Below are positions 1 to 5,796 of a DNA stretch of 7,664 nt, one piece after another (within the stretch, counting starts at the first letter, position 1; every line of letters begins with the position of its first letter). The translations under genes were made by a program, and so were the position numbers. Source of the stretch: Thiosulfativibrio sp964601165 (GTDB taxonomy: Bacteria > Pseudomonadota > Gammaproteobacteria > Thiomicrospirales > Thiomicrospiraceae); assembly GCA_964601165.1 (NCBI GenBank), contig CAZRMK010000085.1, positions 1-7,664 of the forward strand. The letters are read 5' to 3'. The notes under the pieces are model-generated. The model was given only the letters and a program-made list of their open reading frames with translations. It had not been told where the DNA came from and did no database searches.

Positions 1-55
1 CGTCAAGGTATAGATATTTAATATGAGAAAGTGGTCTATTTTTCCAAGCAGATAT

Positions 56-167
56 GGTAGTGTAAAGTTTGTTCTGTAAATTCAGACTTGCTCTTTTTTC
101 AAATGAATTTGATCAAGATTCACTAAAAATTACAAATCTGAATTTACAGAACAAACTTTACACTACC
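56..167. mobile_element. MITE-like element, 31-bp perfect inverted repeats
   Basis: Bases 56-86 and 137-167 are perfect inverted copies of each other over 31 bp. The outer end reads GGTAGTGTAAAGTTTGTTCT, and the two arms are separated by 50 bp that code for nothing I can see. The arms extend inward about 4 more bases with one mismatch. The size and structure fit a non-autonomous transposable element or an internally deleted insertion sequence. The GTGTAAA near the tip recalls IS256-type ends, but that is from memory and uncertain. I find no clean target-site duplication: the right flank reads GAATATCT and the left flank GCAGATAT. The element interrupts the reading frame that starts at the trpE stop codon. 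As RNA it would form a very stable hairpin just downstream of trpE, so it may also end or stabilise that transcript. Confidence 0.7.
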
Positions 168-249
168 GAATATCTTGGCGATGGGTGTATTTAAGGTCTT
201 TTAGCTTGGCAATTAAAGCGTTTTCAATTTGTTGTTCTTTGATAATCAT
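163..249 (-). pseudogene. hsdR: Type I restriction enzyme R subunit, N-terminal fragment
   Basis: An ATG overlapping the trpE stop (ATGA) opens a 28-codon frame beginning MIIKEQQIENALIAKLKDLK and ending YTHRQDIR. This resembles the N-terminus of HsdR subunits, where a Lys/Leu-rich helix is followed by a 'LKYTYRxDIRDR' segment just before the endonuclease domain. That similarity is recalled, not searched. The frame ends at a TAG supplied by the inverted-repeat element at 56-167, right after Arg28, where intact proteins continue for roughly 750-1100 residues. Bases 1-55 beyond the element, read in all three minus-strand frames, do not continue an HsdR-like protein, so the rest of the gene was lost or moved rather than simply interrupted. 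No hsdM or hsdS is visible. Translation could be coupled to trpE, but the product would be a non-functional peptide. Confidence 0.6.
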
Positions 250-1751
250 GGACTATCTTCATTGGGATTTTCTATTTTTAAGCCTTCTGTTACAAATTTA
301 GCGGCTTTAAAAATAGCTCGACCTTTGCTCATGGTTTCACCCCATTCTAGTTGGGGAACAGAATCTGCGACTATGCCTGCTCCTGCTTGTACAAACAACT
401 TGCCCTTAGAAATGACTGCGGTACGAATAGCAATTGCGGTGTCCATGTTGCCGTGCCAACCTAAATAGCCCACCGCTCCAGCATAAATCCCACGTTTAAC
501 TGGCTCTAGTTCATCTACAATTTCCATCGCTCTAATTTTAGGAGCACCTGAAACTGTGCCAGCAGGAAAAGTCGCCCGTAACACGTCCATTGCTGTCATA
601 TTAGGCTTAATTACACCATTAACATTGGAGACTATGTGCATTACATGAGAATAACGCTCCACAAGCATTTTTTCTGTCAATTCAACCGAGCCTACTTGAG
701 CGATACGCCCAACATCATTACGTCCTAAATCAATCAACATTAAATGCTCTGCTAGCTCTTTGGGGTCGTTTAAAAGATCTTGCTCAAACTCTAAATCTTG
801 CTCAAGATTTTCACCACGACGGCGAGTTCCTGCAATTGGGCGTACTGTGACTTGGTCTTTTTCTAAGCGAACCAATATTTCTGGTGAAGAGCCTACAATT
901 TGTAACTCTCCTAAGTCTACAAAAAACATGTAGGGAGACGGGTTGAGATGACGTAACGCCCGATATAAATCAATAGGTTTTTCTTTAAAATCAACCGACA
1001 TTTGCTGGGAAATAACTACCTGCATGGCATCGCCAGCTAGAATATAGTCTTTAATCTTATCAACCGCTTGTTTAAAGTCTTTCTCGCCAAAGCTTGATTG
1101 AAAGTCTGACTCGTCTAATTTCACTTCACTAGGAAAATTTTGTGGCACAGACATTGGTTGATTAATCATGTTAGAGATTTGATCGAGACGTTCTTCAGCT
1201 AAATAATAAGCATTTTGCTTAGATAAATCGGCATGTACAATAACGTGTAACTGACCACTCAAATTATCAAATACCACCACTTCTTCAGAAATTAGTAGCT
1301 CAATATCTGCTTCGCCAATATCATCTATTTTTGGCTCTGAGTATTGCAGTTTTGGTTCAATATAACGAATTATATCGTAGCCAAAATAACCCACTAATCC
1401 GCCACTAAAAATTGGCAAACCAAGGGGTTGATAAACTTTAAACTGGTTTTGAAAAGCCTCAATCCAAGCAAGAGGATCTTTAACCACTTGTTGCTCAACA
1501 ACCTCTTCACCATCAAACAAGGTAACTTGCGATCCCTTAACAAGCAATCTTTTTTGACAGGGTAAACCAATAATGGAATAACGCCCCCACTTGTCTCCCC
1601 CCTGAACAGATTCAAACAAGTAAGTCTTGGGAGCATTGGCGACCTTATGATAGACACTAAGCGGGGTATCATAATCTGAAAGAATGGTTCGCATTAAGGG
1701 TGCGGTTTTATAGCCTAACTCTGCAAGCTGCAAAAACGAAGTATTACTCAT
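246..1751 (-). CDS. trpE: Anthranilate synthase component I
   Basis: TrpE converts chorismate to anthranilate, the first committed step of tryptophan synthesis, using ammonia delivered by the glutaminase subunit TrpG. The 501-residue length is normal. The N-terminal domain carries the LFES element (residues 45-48), and NPSPYMF (270-276) is the other half of the tryptophan feedback site, so the enzyme is probably inhibited by tryptophan. The chorismate-binding domain shows PIAGTRRRG (305-313), HLMLIDLGRND (336-346), TFPAGTVSGAPK (394-405) and QAGAGIV (455-461), all typical of an active enzyme. The start at 1751 gives a standard N-terminus and follows a purine-rich AAAGAGAG stretch. It is last in the rpe-gph-trpE run, and trpG, trpD and trpC are not in the window. 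The short C-terminal tail after GLKIEN is not conserved in the family. PabB is an alternative for this fold, but the overall similarity favours TrpE. Confidence 0.96.
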   Translation of the reverse strand: MSNTSFLQLAELGYKTAPLMRTILSDYDTPLSVYHKVANAPKTYLFESVQGGDKWGRYSIIGLPCQKRLLVKGSQVTLFDGEEVVEQQVVKDPLAWIEAFQNQFKVYQPLGLPIFSGGLVGYFGYDIIRYIEPKLQYSEPKIDDIGEADIELLISEEVVVFDNLSGQLHVIVHADLSKQNAYYLAEERLDQISNMINQPMSVPQNFPSEVKLDESDFQSSFGEKDFKQAVDKIKDYILAGDAMQVVISQQMSVDFKEKPIDLYRALRHLNPSPYMFFVDLGELQIVGSSPEILVRLEKDQVTVRPIAGTRRRGENLEQDLEFEQDLLNDPKELAEHLMLIDLGRNDVGRIAQVGSVELTEKMLVERYSHVMHIVSNVNGVIKPNMTAMDVLRATFPAGTVSGAPKIRAMEIVDELEPVKRGIYAGAVGYLGWHGNMDTAIAIRTAVISKGKLFVQAGAGIVADSVPQLEWGETMSKGRAIFKAAKFVTEGLKIENPNEDSP

Positions 1752-1869
1752 GAGAGCTCTCTTTAGTTTTTCTTTTGTAAATTGCTAGTAAAATAACATC
1801 TCTAATCCCGTTAAAAGAACACCAAAATGGTTTTGTGATTATTAGCAATAATGCCTTTAAAAAAGCCAT
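1744..1869 (-). CDS. Candidate 41-residue small protein between gph and trpE
   Basis: The gap between gph and trpE contains an open frame of 41 codons, beginning MAFLKALLLIITKPFW and ending KRKTKESSHE. A TAAGG sequence at 1880-1884 lies 10 bases before its ATG. Its stop codon falls 8 bases inside trpE in another frame (CATGAGTAA), an overlap typical of translational coupling. The peptide has a hydrophobic N-terminus (FLKALLLII), a second hydrophobic patch (VILLAIY) and a basic tail, so it could be membrane-associated. It contains one Trp and no Trp run, so it does not look like a classical trp leader peptide. The start codon lies in the loop of an AT-rich hairpin (1857-1879). I do not recognise a family. 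It may be a chance ORF in an AT-rich spacer. Confidence 0.3.
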   Translation of the reverse strand: MAFLKALLLIITKPFWCSFNGIRDVILLAIYKRKTKESSHE

Positions 1870-1879
1870 ACTTTTTTAA
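1857..1879 (-). terminator. Possible AT-rich hairpin downstream of gph
   Basis: TTAAAAAAG and CTTTTTTAA form a perfect 9-bp stem around a 5-base loop, about 30 bases past the gph stop. The stem is nearly all A-T and therefore weak. The run of T residues is inside the 3' arm rather than after it. It could be a weak terminator for gph or could occlude the start of the small ORF at 1869. A second perfect hairpin at 1893-1911 overlaps the gph stop codon. Confidence 0.3.
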
Positions 1880-1892
1880 CCTTACTTAGATA

Positions 1893-1911
1893 GACCTTTA
1901 CATCAAAGGTC
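1893..1911. repeat. Short perfect palindrome at the gph stop codon
   Basis: GACCTTT and AAAGGTC flank a 5-base loop, giving a 7-bp perfect stem; the gph stop codon begins in this hairpin. The same GACCTTT...AAGGTC pattern recurs at 5621-5645 and at the ends of the MITE at 7212-7370. This site is shorter than those and could be only a transcript-end hairpin. Confidence 0.4.
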
Positions 1912-2593
1912 ACTTAGATTGTAAATAACTAGGGAGTTCCATAAAAGAATCCATCACTACATCAGGATTATAATTACGAATATCTTCTCCATGATTATAG
2001 CCATAGGTTAAACAAAAAATATGAAAACCTGCAACACGTGCTGCTTTAACATCAGAACGAGAATCTCCTAACATCAAGGCATTATTTGGCTCTACGCCTA
2101 GAAGTTTGGCGGCATGCAACAGCGGCATAGGATGTGGTTTTTTTTCTGCACAGGTGTCACCTGAAACCACTACTTCAAAATAATGAGATAAACCTTTGTC
2201 TTTTAATAACGGCAAGGTAAATGCTGCCGCTTTATTGGTTACACAGGCTAATCTATAACCTTGTGCTTGCATCCATTCAATACCTTCAACAACGCCGTCA
2301 TAAACTCTACTTCTTTGCGAGGTGTTTTCTTTATAAAGTTCTAAGAAAACAGGGTAAGCCTTTGCCATTAATGCTGGTTCTGGCATGCCTTCAACCGAAT
2401 TAACTAGAGATCTCTCTGTTAAACGCTGTACCCCATTGCCAACCCAGTTACGCACTGCATCTAAGCCACGAGTGGGTAAGCCTAGTTGTTTCATCATTTC
2501 GTCTACACAGTAAGCCAAGTCTGGCACGCTATCGACCAAAGTGCCGTCTAAATCAATTAATATAAAACCTGGTTTAATTTTTTTAACTGTCAT
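1910..2593 (-). CDS. gph: Phosphoglycolate phosphatase (HAD family)
   Basis: Gph removes phosphate from 2-phosphoglycolate, a by-product of oxidative DNA damage repair and, in Rubisco-bearing organisms, of oxygenation. All four motifs of haloacid dehalogenase-type phosphatases are present: motif I DLDGTLVDS with nucleophile Asp14 and acid/base Asp16, motif II with Thr119-Asn120, motif III with the lysine in EKKPHP (150-154), and motif IV LGDSRSDV (175-182) that binds magnesium. The alpha-helical cap lies between motifs I and II, as in this subfamily. At 227 residues it has normal length. It lies between rpe and trpE on the same strand, an arrangement common in gammaproteobacteria. A strong terminator separates it from rpe, so gph may need read-through or its own promoter. 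Other HAD phosphatases share the motifs, so the exact substrate is inferred from similarity and context. Confidence 0.9.
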   Translation of the reverse strand: MTVKKIKPGFILIDLDGTLVDSVPDLAYCVDEMMKQLGLPTRGLDAVRNWVGNGVQRLTERSLVNSVEGMPEPALMAKAYPVFLELYKENTSQRSRVYDGVVEGIEWMQAQGYRLACVTNKAAAFTLPLLKDKGLSHYFEVVVSGDTCAEKKPHPMPLLHAAKLLGVEPNNALMLGDSRSDVKAARVAGFHIFCLTYGYNHGEDIRNYNPDVVMDSFMELPSYLQSK

Positions 2594-2611
2594 TTAAGAG
2601 TATCTCTAAAT

Positions 2612-2643
2612 ATAAAAACGCCAGCAATCGCTGACGTTTTTAT
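2612..2643 (-). terminator. Intrinsic terminator after rpe
   Basis: On the minus strand AACGTCAGC pairs with GCTGGCGTT (9 bp with one G-U) around a GATT loop, followed by TTTATATTT. The stem is preceded by a run of A residues, so it may work in both directions. It lies in the 76-base gap between rpe and gph and should reduce transcription from rpe into gph and trpE. Confidence 0.8.
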
Positions 2644-2669
2644 ATTTTATAATTGCTAAATAAAATAAA

Positions 2670-3374
2670 TTAAACTTTTGCTAATTCTTCACGCATTTGT
2701 CTAATAACTGTGTCATAACGATGAGGATCCGACGCATTAGCTTTACCAAAAATTCCCGAACCTGAAACAAAAGTATCACAACCTGCCGCCGCTACTTCAG
2801 CAATGTTTTCAACTTTGACACCACCGTCTATTTCTAAACGAATATCTCGACCCGATTCATCAATTAATTTACGAGCGGCTTTTAATTTCTCTAAAGCTTC
2901 AGCGATAAATGACTGTCCTCCAAACCCTGGGTTAACCGACATTATAAGGATCATATCTATCTTATCCATTACATGCTCAAGATAAGACAACGAAGTTGCA
3001 GGGTTAAAAACTAATCCCGCTTTACAACCTGCGTTTTTAATCAAACCTAAAGAGCCATCAATATGTTCTGACGCTTCTGGATGAAAGGTAATAATATCTG
3101 CACCAGCAGAAGCAAAATCACCAATAATACGATCAACAGGTTTTACCATTAAATGTACATCAATCGGTGCTTCAATGGATTCACGAACCATAAAGTTTTT
3201 TAACGATTCACAAACTAAAGGTCCTATAGTTAAATTAGGTACATAATGACTATCCATTACATCAAAATGAACTACGTCTGCTCCTGCTGCCAACATATCT
3301 TTTACATCGGTTCCAAGCTGTGAAAAATCTGCCGACAGAATTGACGGGGCAATCCAATTTTCTTGTTTAGCCAT
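2670..3374 (-). CDS. rpe: Ribulose-phosphate 3-epimerase
   Basis: Rpe interconverts D-ribulose 5-phosphate and D-xylulose 5-phosphate in the pentose phosphate pathway, and in the Calvin or ribulose monophosphate cycles where those exist. It is a cytoplasmic TIM-barrel metalloenzyme. The sequence shows APSILSADF (9-17), the metal and catalytic cluster HFDVMDSHYVPN with His36 and Asp38, His74 in IDVHLM, the phosphate-binding MSVNPGFGGQSF (145-156) and the second catalytic aspartate Asp183 in EIDGGV. The 234-residue length is standard. The start is supported by a strong AAGGAGT ribosome-binding site at 3382-3388, 7 bases before the ATG, and by a promoter further upstream. It is followed by an intrinsic terminator and then gph. 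Its start codon overlaps by 2 bases the ATG of a longer but unlikely psiE frame on the other strand. Confidence 0.97.
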   Translation of the reverse strand: MAKQENWIAPSILSADFSQLGTDVKDMLAAGADVVHFDVMDSHYVPNLTIGPLVCESLKNFMVRESIEAPIDVHLMVKPVDRIIGDFASAGADIITFHPEASEHIDGSLGLIKNAGCKAGLVFNPATSLSYLEHVMDKIDMILIMSVNPGFGGQSFIAEALEKLKAARKLIDESGRDIRLEIDGGVKVENIAEVAAAGCDTFVSGSGIFGKANASDPHRYDTVIRQMREELAKV

Positions 3375-3393
3375 GAATAAAACTCCTTATGAG

Positions 3394-3422
3394 TTGAGGA
3401 CTGTGCATAAAAATATTAAAAA
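3394..3422 (+). promoter_or_regulatory. Possible promoter for psiE-purC-bioD
   Basis: TTGAGG (3394-3399) and TAAAAA (3417-3422) are spaced by 17 bases on the plus strand, about 80 bases before the preferred psiE start. The match is moderate, and AT-rich spacers produce such pairs by chance. A CTGTGCATAAA stretch at 3401 resembles one half of a Pho box, but no second half lies 11 bases on. Confidence 0.3.
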
Positions 3423-3432
3423 TAATCCGTAT

Positions 3433-3460
3433 ATTTTAACAGTATCCGATAAAATGACAA
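3433..3460 (-). promoter_or_regulatory. Probable sigma70 promoter for rpe
   Basis: On the minus strand TTGTCA (3455-3460) is followed after 16 bases by TAAAAT (3433-3438), close to the sigma70 consensus, about 59 bases upstream of the rpe start codon. It lies inside the longest possible psiE frame, which is further reason to start psiE downstream. Confidence 0.55.
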
Positions 3461-3501
3461 AAAAACTTTGTAAAAAATATTACTCAGGACTTAATACCGC
3501 T

Positions 3502-3990
3502 ATGTCAGATGAAATTGAATCTTTAAAATCTAAAACTTTTGAAACCACATCCGCAGATGGTATACAGGAGTTTAAACCTCCTTTAAAAGACCGTATATTG
3601 ACTGAAGTTATCCATGCTACTGAATACATAGGGCTATTGATTATTACCCTTGCTACCATTTTTGCGGGTTACACTGAAGTCGCAAAAATGGTCGTTGCGC
3701 AAACAGTTACCCTTGGCGATCTGTTACTGTTATTTTTATACCTAGAAGTTTTAGCAATGATTGGTATTTACTTGAAAACGGGTAAGCTACCAATACGTTT
3801 CCCCATTTATATTGCCATTATTGCCCTAGCAAGGCTACTGATTATAGAAGTAAAAGAACTAACCGAATGGGAAATGCTCGCGATTGCTGGCACCATCATA
3901 TTCTTAACGCTATCAGTGTTAATTCTAAGATTTGGACATACCACCATGCCTTATAAACTTGTTAGCCGCGATAAAGAAAGAGCCGAATAA
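3502..3990 (+). CDS. psiE: PsiE-family membrane protein (phosphate-starvation-inducible)
   Basis: This is a small inner-membrane protein of the PsiE family, whose E. coli member is induced by phosphate starvation; its biochemical role is unknown. From the chosen start it is 162 residues with four predicted membrane segments, roughly 42-58, 72-91, 100-116 and 124-143. The recognisable family stretch is TVTLGDLLLLFLYLEVLAMI, followed by GKLPIRFPIYIAIIALAR. The frame stays open back to an ATG at 3373, but that start would overlap rpe, its ribosome-binding site and its promoter, and would add 43 residues with no family likeness. MSDEIESL at 3502 fits better, although its Shine-Dalgarno (AGGA at 3486-3489) is weak and far; ATG 3454 is another option. 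It is followed 16 bases later by purC on the same strand. The phosphatase with a Pho box lies about 1.8 kb downstream. Confidence 0.85.
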   Translation: MSDEIESLKSKTFETTSADGIQEFKPPLKDRILTEVIHATEYIGLLIITLATIFAGYTEVAKMVVAQTVTLGDLLLLFLYLEVLAMIGIYLKTGKLPIRFPIYIAIIALARLLIIEVKELTEWEMLAIAGTIIFLTLSVLILRFGHTTMPYKLVSRDKERAE

Positions 3991-4006
3991 AGGGAATATC
4001 TAAAAC

Positions 4007-4897
4007 ATGCAACCACTTTATGAATCAAACCTATCAAGCCTTCCTCTAATTAACAAGGGAAAGGTCAGGGACATTTATGATATTGATGAACAACACCTAC
4101 TCATCATTACAACCGATCGCATCTCTGCTTATGATGCTATTTTGCCCACTGCGATCCCTGGAAAAGGCCGAATTCTAACCGAAACTGCACAATTCTGGAT
4201 GCATAAAACCGCACACATTGTACCCAACCAATTGGTGGATAATTTAAGCCTAGCAGATTACCTAACTACTGAAGAACTCAAGCAGATTGAAGGCAGGGGG
4301 ATGATTGTTCGTAAACTCCAACCCTTGCCTGTAGAAGCCATTGTTAGAGGTTACTTAGTAGGCTCAGGCTGGAAAGAATATAAAAAATCGCAAACTGTTG
4401 GCGGCATTCCTCTAAAGGAAAACCTTAAAAAAGCAGAAAAACTGCCGTCGCCTTTATTTACACCTTCAACCAAAGCAGAACAAGGAGAGCATGATGAGAA
4501 CATTAGCTTGCAACAACTAATAACCATTATGGGAGAAGAAAAAGCTCATAAAGTAAAAGAACTAAGCTTACAACTCTATAATTTTGCTTACGAATTTGCA
4601 CTGCAACGCGGCATAATTATTGCAGATACCAAATTTGAGTTTGGTGAAGATGAAAATGGCAAAATTTATCTTATTGATGAAGCCCTTACCCCAGATAGCT
4701 CACGCTTTTGGCCAGCAAGTAAATATAAAGTGGGTAAAAACCCAGAAAGTTTTGATAAACAATATATCCGCGACTACCTAGACACGCTTGATTGGGACAA
4801 ATCACCTGCAACCGCCCCTAGCTTACCTGAAGATATCGTGCAAAAAACTTACGAAAAATACCGCGAATCTCAATCCCGATTGATGGATAATCCTTAG
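4007..4897 (+). CDS. purC: SAICAR synthase
   Basis: PurC joins aspartate to CAIR using ATP to make SAICAR in de novo purine synthesis, in the cytoplasm. Motifs run in family order: GKVRDIYD (18-25) at the nucleotide site, TTDRISAYD (35-43), VEAIVRGYLVGSGWKEY (109-125), STKAEQGEHDENIS (154-167), IADTKFEFG (205-213) and DEALTPDSSRFWP (224-236). At 296 residues it belongs to the longer bacterial/yeast-like form rather than the ~237-residue E. coli form. An AGGGA sequence at 3991-3995 precedes the ATG by 11 bases. It lies 16 bases after psiE and 34 bases before bioD, so the three may be co-transcribed, although no functional link among them is evident. Confidence 0.96.
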   Translation: MQPLYESNLSSLPLINKGKVRDIYDIDEQHLLIITTDRISAYDAILPTAIPGKGRILTETAQFWMHKTAHIVPNQLVDNLSLADYLTTEELKQIEGRGMIVRKLQPLPVEAIVRGYLVGSGWKEYKKSQTVGGIPLKENLKKAEKLPSPLFTPSTKAEQGEHDENISLQQLITIMGEEKAHKVKELSLQLYNFAYEFALQRGIIIADTKFEFGEDENGKIYLIDEALTPDSSRFWPASKYKVGKNPESFDKQYIRDYLDTLDWDKSPATAPSLPEDIVQKTYEKYRESQSRLMDNP

Positions 4898-4916
4898 TCA
4901 TAAATACATAAATTTA

Positions 4917-4936
4917 GAGGTTTTTGCATAAATGGA
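4917..4936 (+). repeat. MITE-end-like sequence spanning the bioD start codon
   Basis: The 20 bases GAGGTTTTTGCATAAATGGA match 17 of 20 with the right-hand end of the element at 7212-7370 (read inward: GAGACCTTTGCATAAATGGA), including 14 identical bases in a row. The three differences are all transitions. The ATG in the match is the bioD start codon, and GAGG serves as its ribosome-binding site. It may be a decayed element end or a coincidence in AT-rich DNA. Confidence 0.4.
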
Positions 4937-5588
4937 CATTATTGAATGCATTAAAACTACACAACCTAGTGGTTTTTTTATTACTGGAACTGACACAGAT
5001 ATTGGCAAAACTTATGTATCTTGCCAGTTAGCAAAGCTTATTCGCAAAAAACTACCAAACCTAATCATTTCACCACGTAAACCTGTTACTTCTGGCTGTA
5101 TTCCACAAGCTGATGGTAGCTTATTATCGGAAGATGCCTACCTTCTACAACAAGCATCAGCAAGCAAAGAATCTTTAGAAACCATTTGCCCTTATTTATT
5201 TAAACCAGCCATTTCCCCTGCCAGAGCAATTAAACAAGCTGGAAAAAACATCACCGTTAAAGAGATTCTTGTCGCCACAGAATCTCCTGAAAATACTTTT
5301 AAATTGGTTGAAGGTGCAGGAGGGATTTACTCTCCTATTGCTTCTGACGGGCTTAATATTGATTTAGCAAAACAACTTAATCTTCCCATGATATTAGTTG
5401 TTGGCAACAAGTTAGGTTGCTTAAACCAAGCTCTATTGTCAATAGAAGCAATTCAAAAGCATGGCTTAGAAATTGCAGCCATCTACCTAAACGACCTAGA
5501 CCTTAATGCCGACCCAGACAATTTAGCAGACTTAAAATCCCTCACCAATATCCCCGTATACCATGAAATATTTGCTCCTAAAGATTAA
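4932..5588 (+). CDS. bioD: Dethiobiotin synthetase
   Basis: BioD closes the ureido ring of dethiobiotin from 7,8-diaminopelargonate, CO2 and ATP, the second-to-last step of biotin synthesis. The P-loop GTDTDIGKT is at 19-27, the substrate-binding KPVTSG at 50-55 (Lys50 and Ser54 in the usual catalytic positions), VEGAGGIYSPI at 126-136 with its conserved glutamate, and the nucleotide-specificity NK at 159-160. The length of 218 residues is normal, apart from about 12 extra residues before the GFFITGTDTD start seen in most members. No in-frame ATG or GTG lies between this start and the P-loop, so the extension is probably real. TAGAGG (4915-4920) is the likely ribosome-binding site, 11 bases upstream. 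No other bio genes are nearby, and the gene seems attached to purC by proximity only. Confidence 0.95.
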   Translation: MDIIECIKTTQPSGFFITGTDTDIGKTYVSCQLAKLIRKKLPNLIISPRKPVTSGCIPQADGSLLSEDAYLLQQASASKESLETICPYLFKPAISPARAIKQAGKNITVKEILVATESPENTFKLVEGAGGIYSPIASDGLNIDLAKQLNLPMILVVGNKLGCLNQALLSIEAIQKHGLEIAAIYLNDLDLNADPDNLADLKSLTNIPVYHEIFAPKD

Positions 5589-5608
5589 CCTGAAGGCACG
5601 GGTTCAGG
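5589..5608 (+). terminator. Weak hairpin right after bioD
   Basis: CCTGAA and TTCAGG pair across an 8-base loop directly after the bioD stop codon. There is no following T run, so it is at best a weak or Rho-assisted end of transcription. Confidence 0.2.
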
Positions 5609-5620
5609 ATTAAATCATAC

Positions 5621-5645
5621 TGAGACCTTTGAATGCAAGGTCTCA
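5621..5645. repeat. 25-base palindrome resembling joined MITE ends
   Basis: TGAGACCTT and AAGGTCTCA form a perfect 9-bp stem around TGAATGC. Its left half (GAGACCTTTG) equals the left tip of the element at 7212-7370. Its right half (ATGCAAGGTCTC) matches that element's right tip (ATGCAAAGGTCTC) apart from one missing A. It could be what remains after internal deletion of such an element. No T run follows, so it is a poor terminator. Confidence 0.5.
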
Positions 5646-5658
5646 TATCGTAATTAAT

Positions 5659-5680
5659 CTGTAAACAAACTGTCACCGAA
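5659..5680 (+). promoter_or_regulatory. Pho box (PhoB binding site) upstream of the phosphatase
   Basis: CTGTAAACAAACTGTCAC matches the known PhoB consensus of two CTGTCAT-like repeats spaced by 11 bases. The second half CTGTCAC is a perfect match and the first keeps CTGT. It lies about 120 bases before the phosphatase start codon. A clean -10 at the usual 10-base distance is not seen; TAAGAT at 5698-5703 is the best candidate. The site predicts induction of the downstream gene under phosphate limitation by PhoB-PhoR. Confidence 0.7.
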
Positions 5681-5796
5681 TAAAATCGCCAATCTTTTAA
5701 GATGATCTCGTTAATTTTATTAACACCTAAATCCTGCAAGTTCTCGCAGTGATCTGGGTACCATTAATTTTCTTATCTACTAATGAGGTCTTAATT

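Noticed and set aside
229..468. Plus-strand frame across the trpE 3' end, and similar frames opposite rpe, gph and the phosphatase
   Set aside because: They are antisense or shifted shadows of well-supported genes, without recognisable protein features.
1752..1909. Classical trp attenuator leader before trpE
   Set aside because: No leader peptide with consecutive Trp codons and no terminator/antiterminator pair could be made out.
3401..3422. Pho box upstream of psiE
   Set aside because: Only one CTGT half-site is present; no partner lies 11 bases away on either strand.
3373..3501. N-terminal 43 codons of the long psiE frame
   Set aside because: Overlaps rpe's start, ribosome-binding site and promoter, has no ribosome-binding site of its own, and does not look like the PsiE family.
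5681..5686. TAAAAT as the -10 of the Pho-box promoter
   Set aside because: It is only 4 bases after the second CTGTCAC, too close for the usual PhoB-RNA polymerase layout.
5749..5796. GTG start giving 16 extra residues on the phosphatase
   Set aside because: It would place residues before a well-formed signal peptide; the ATG at 5797 has a good ribosome-binding site.
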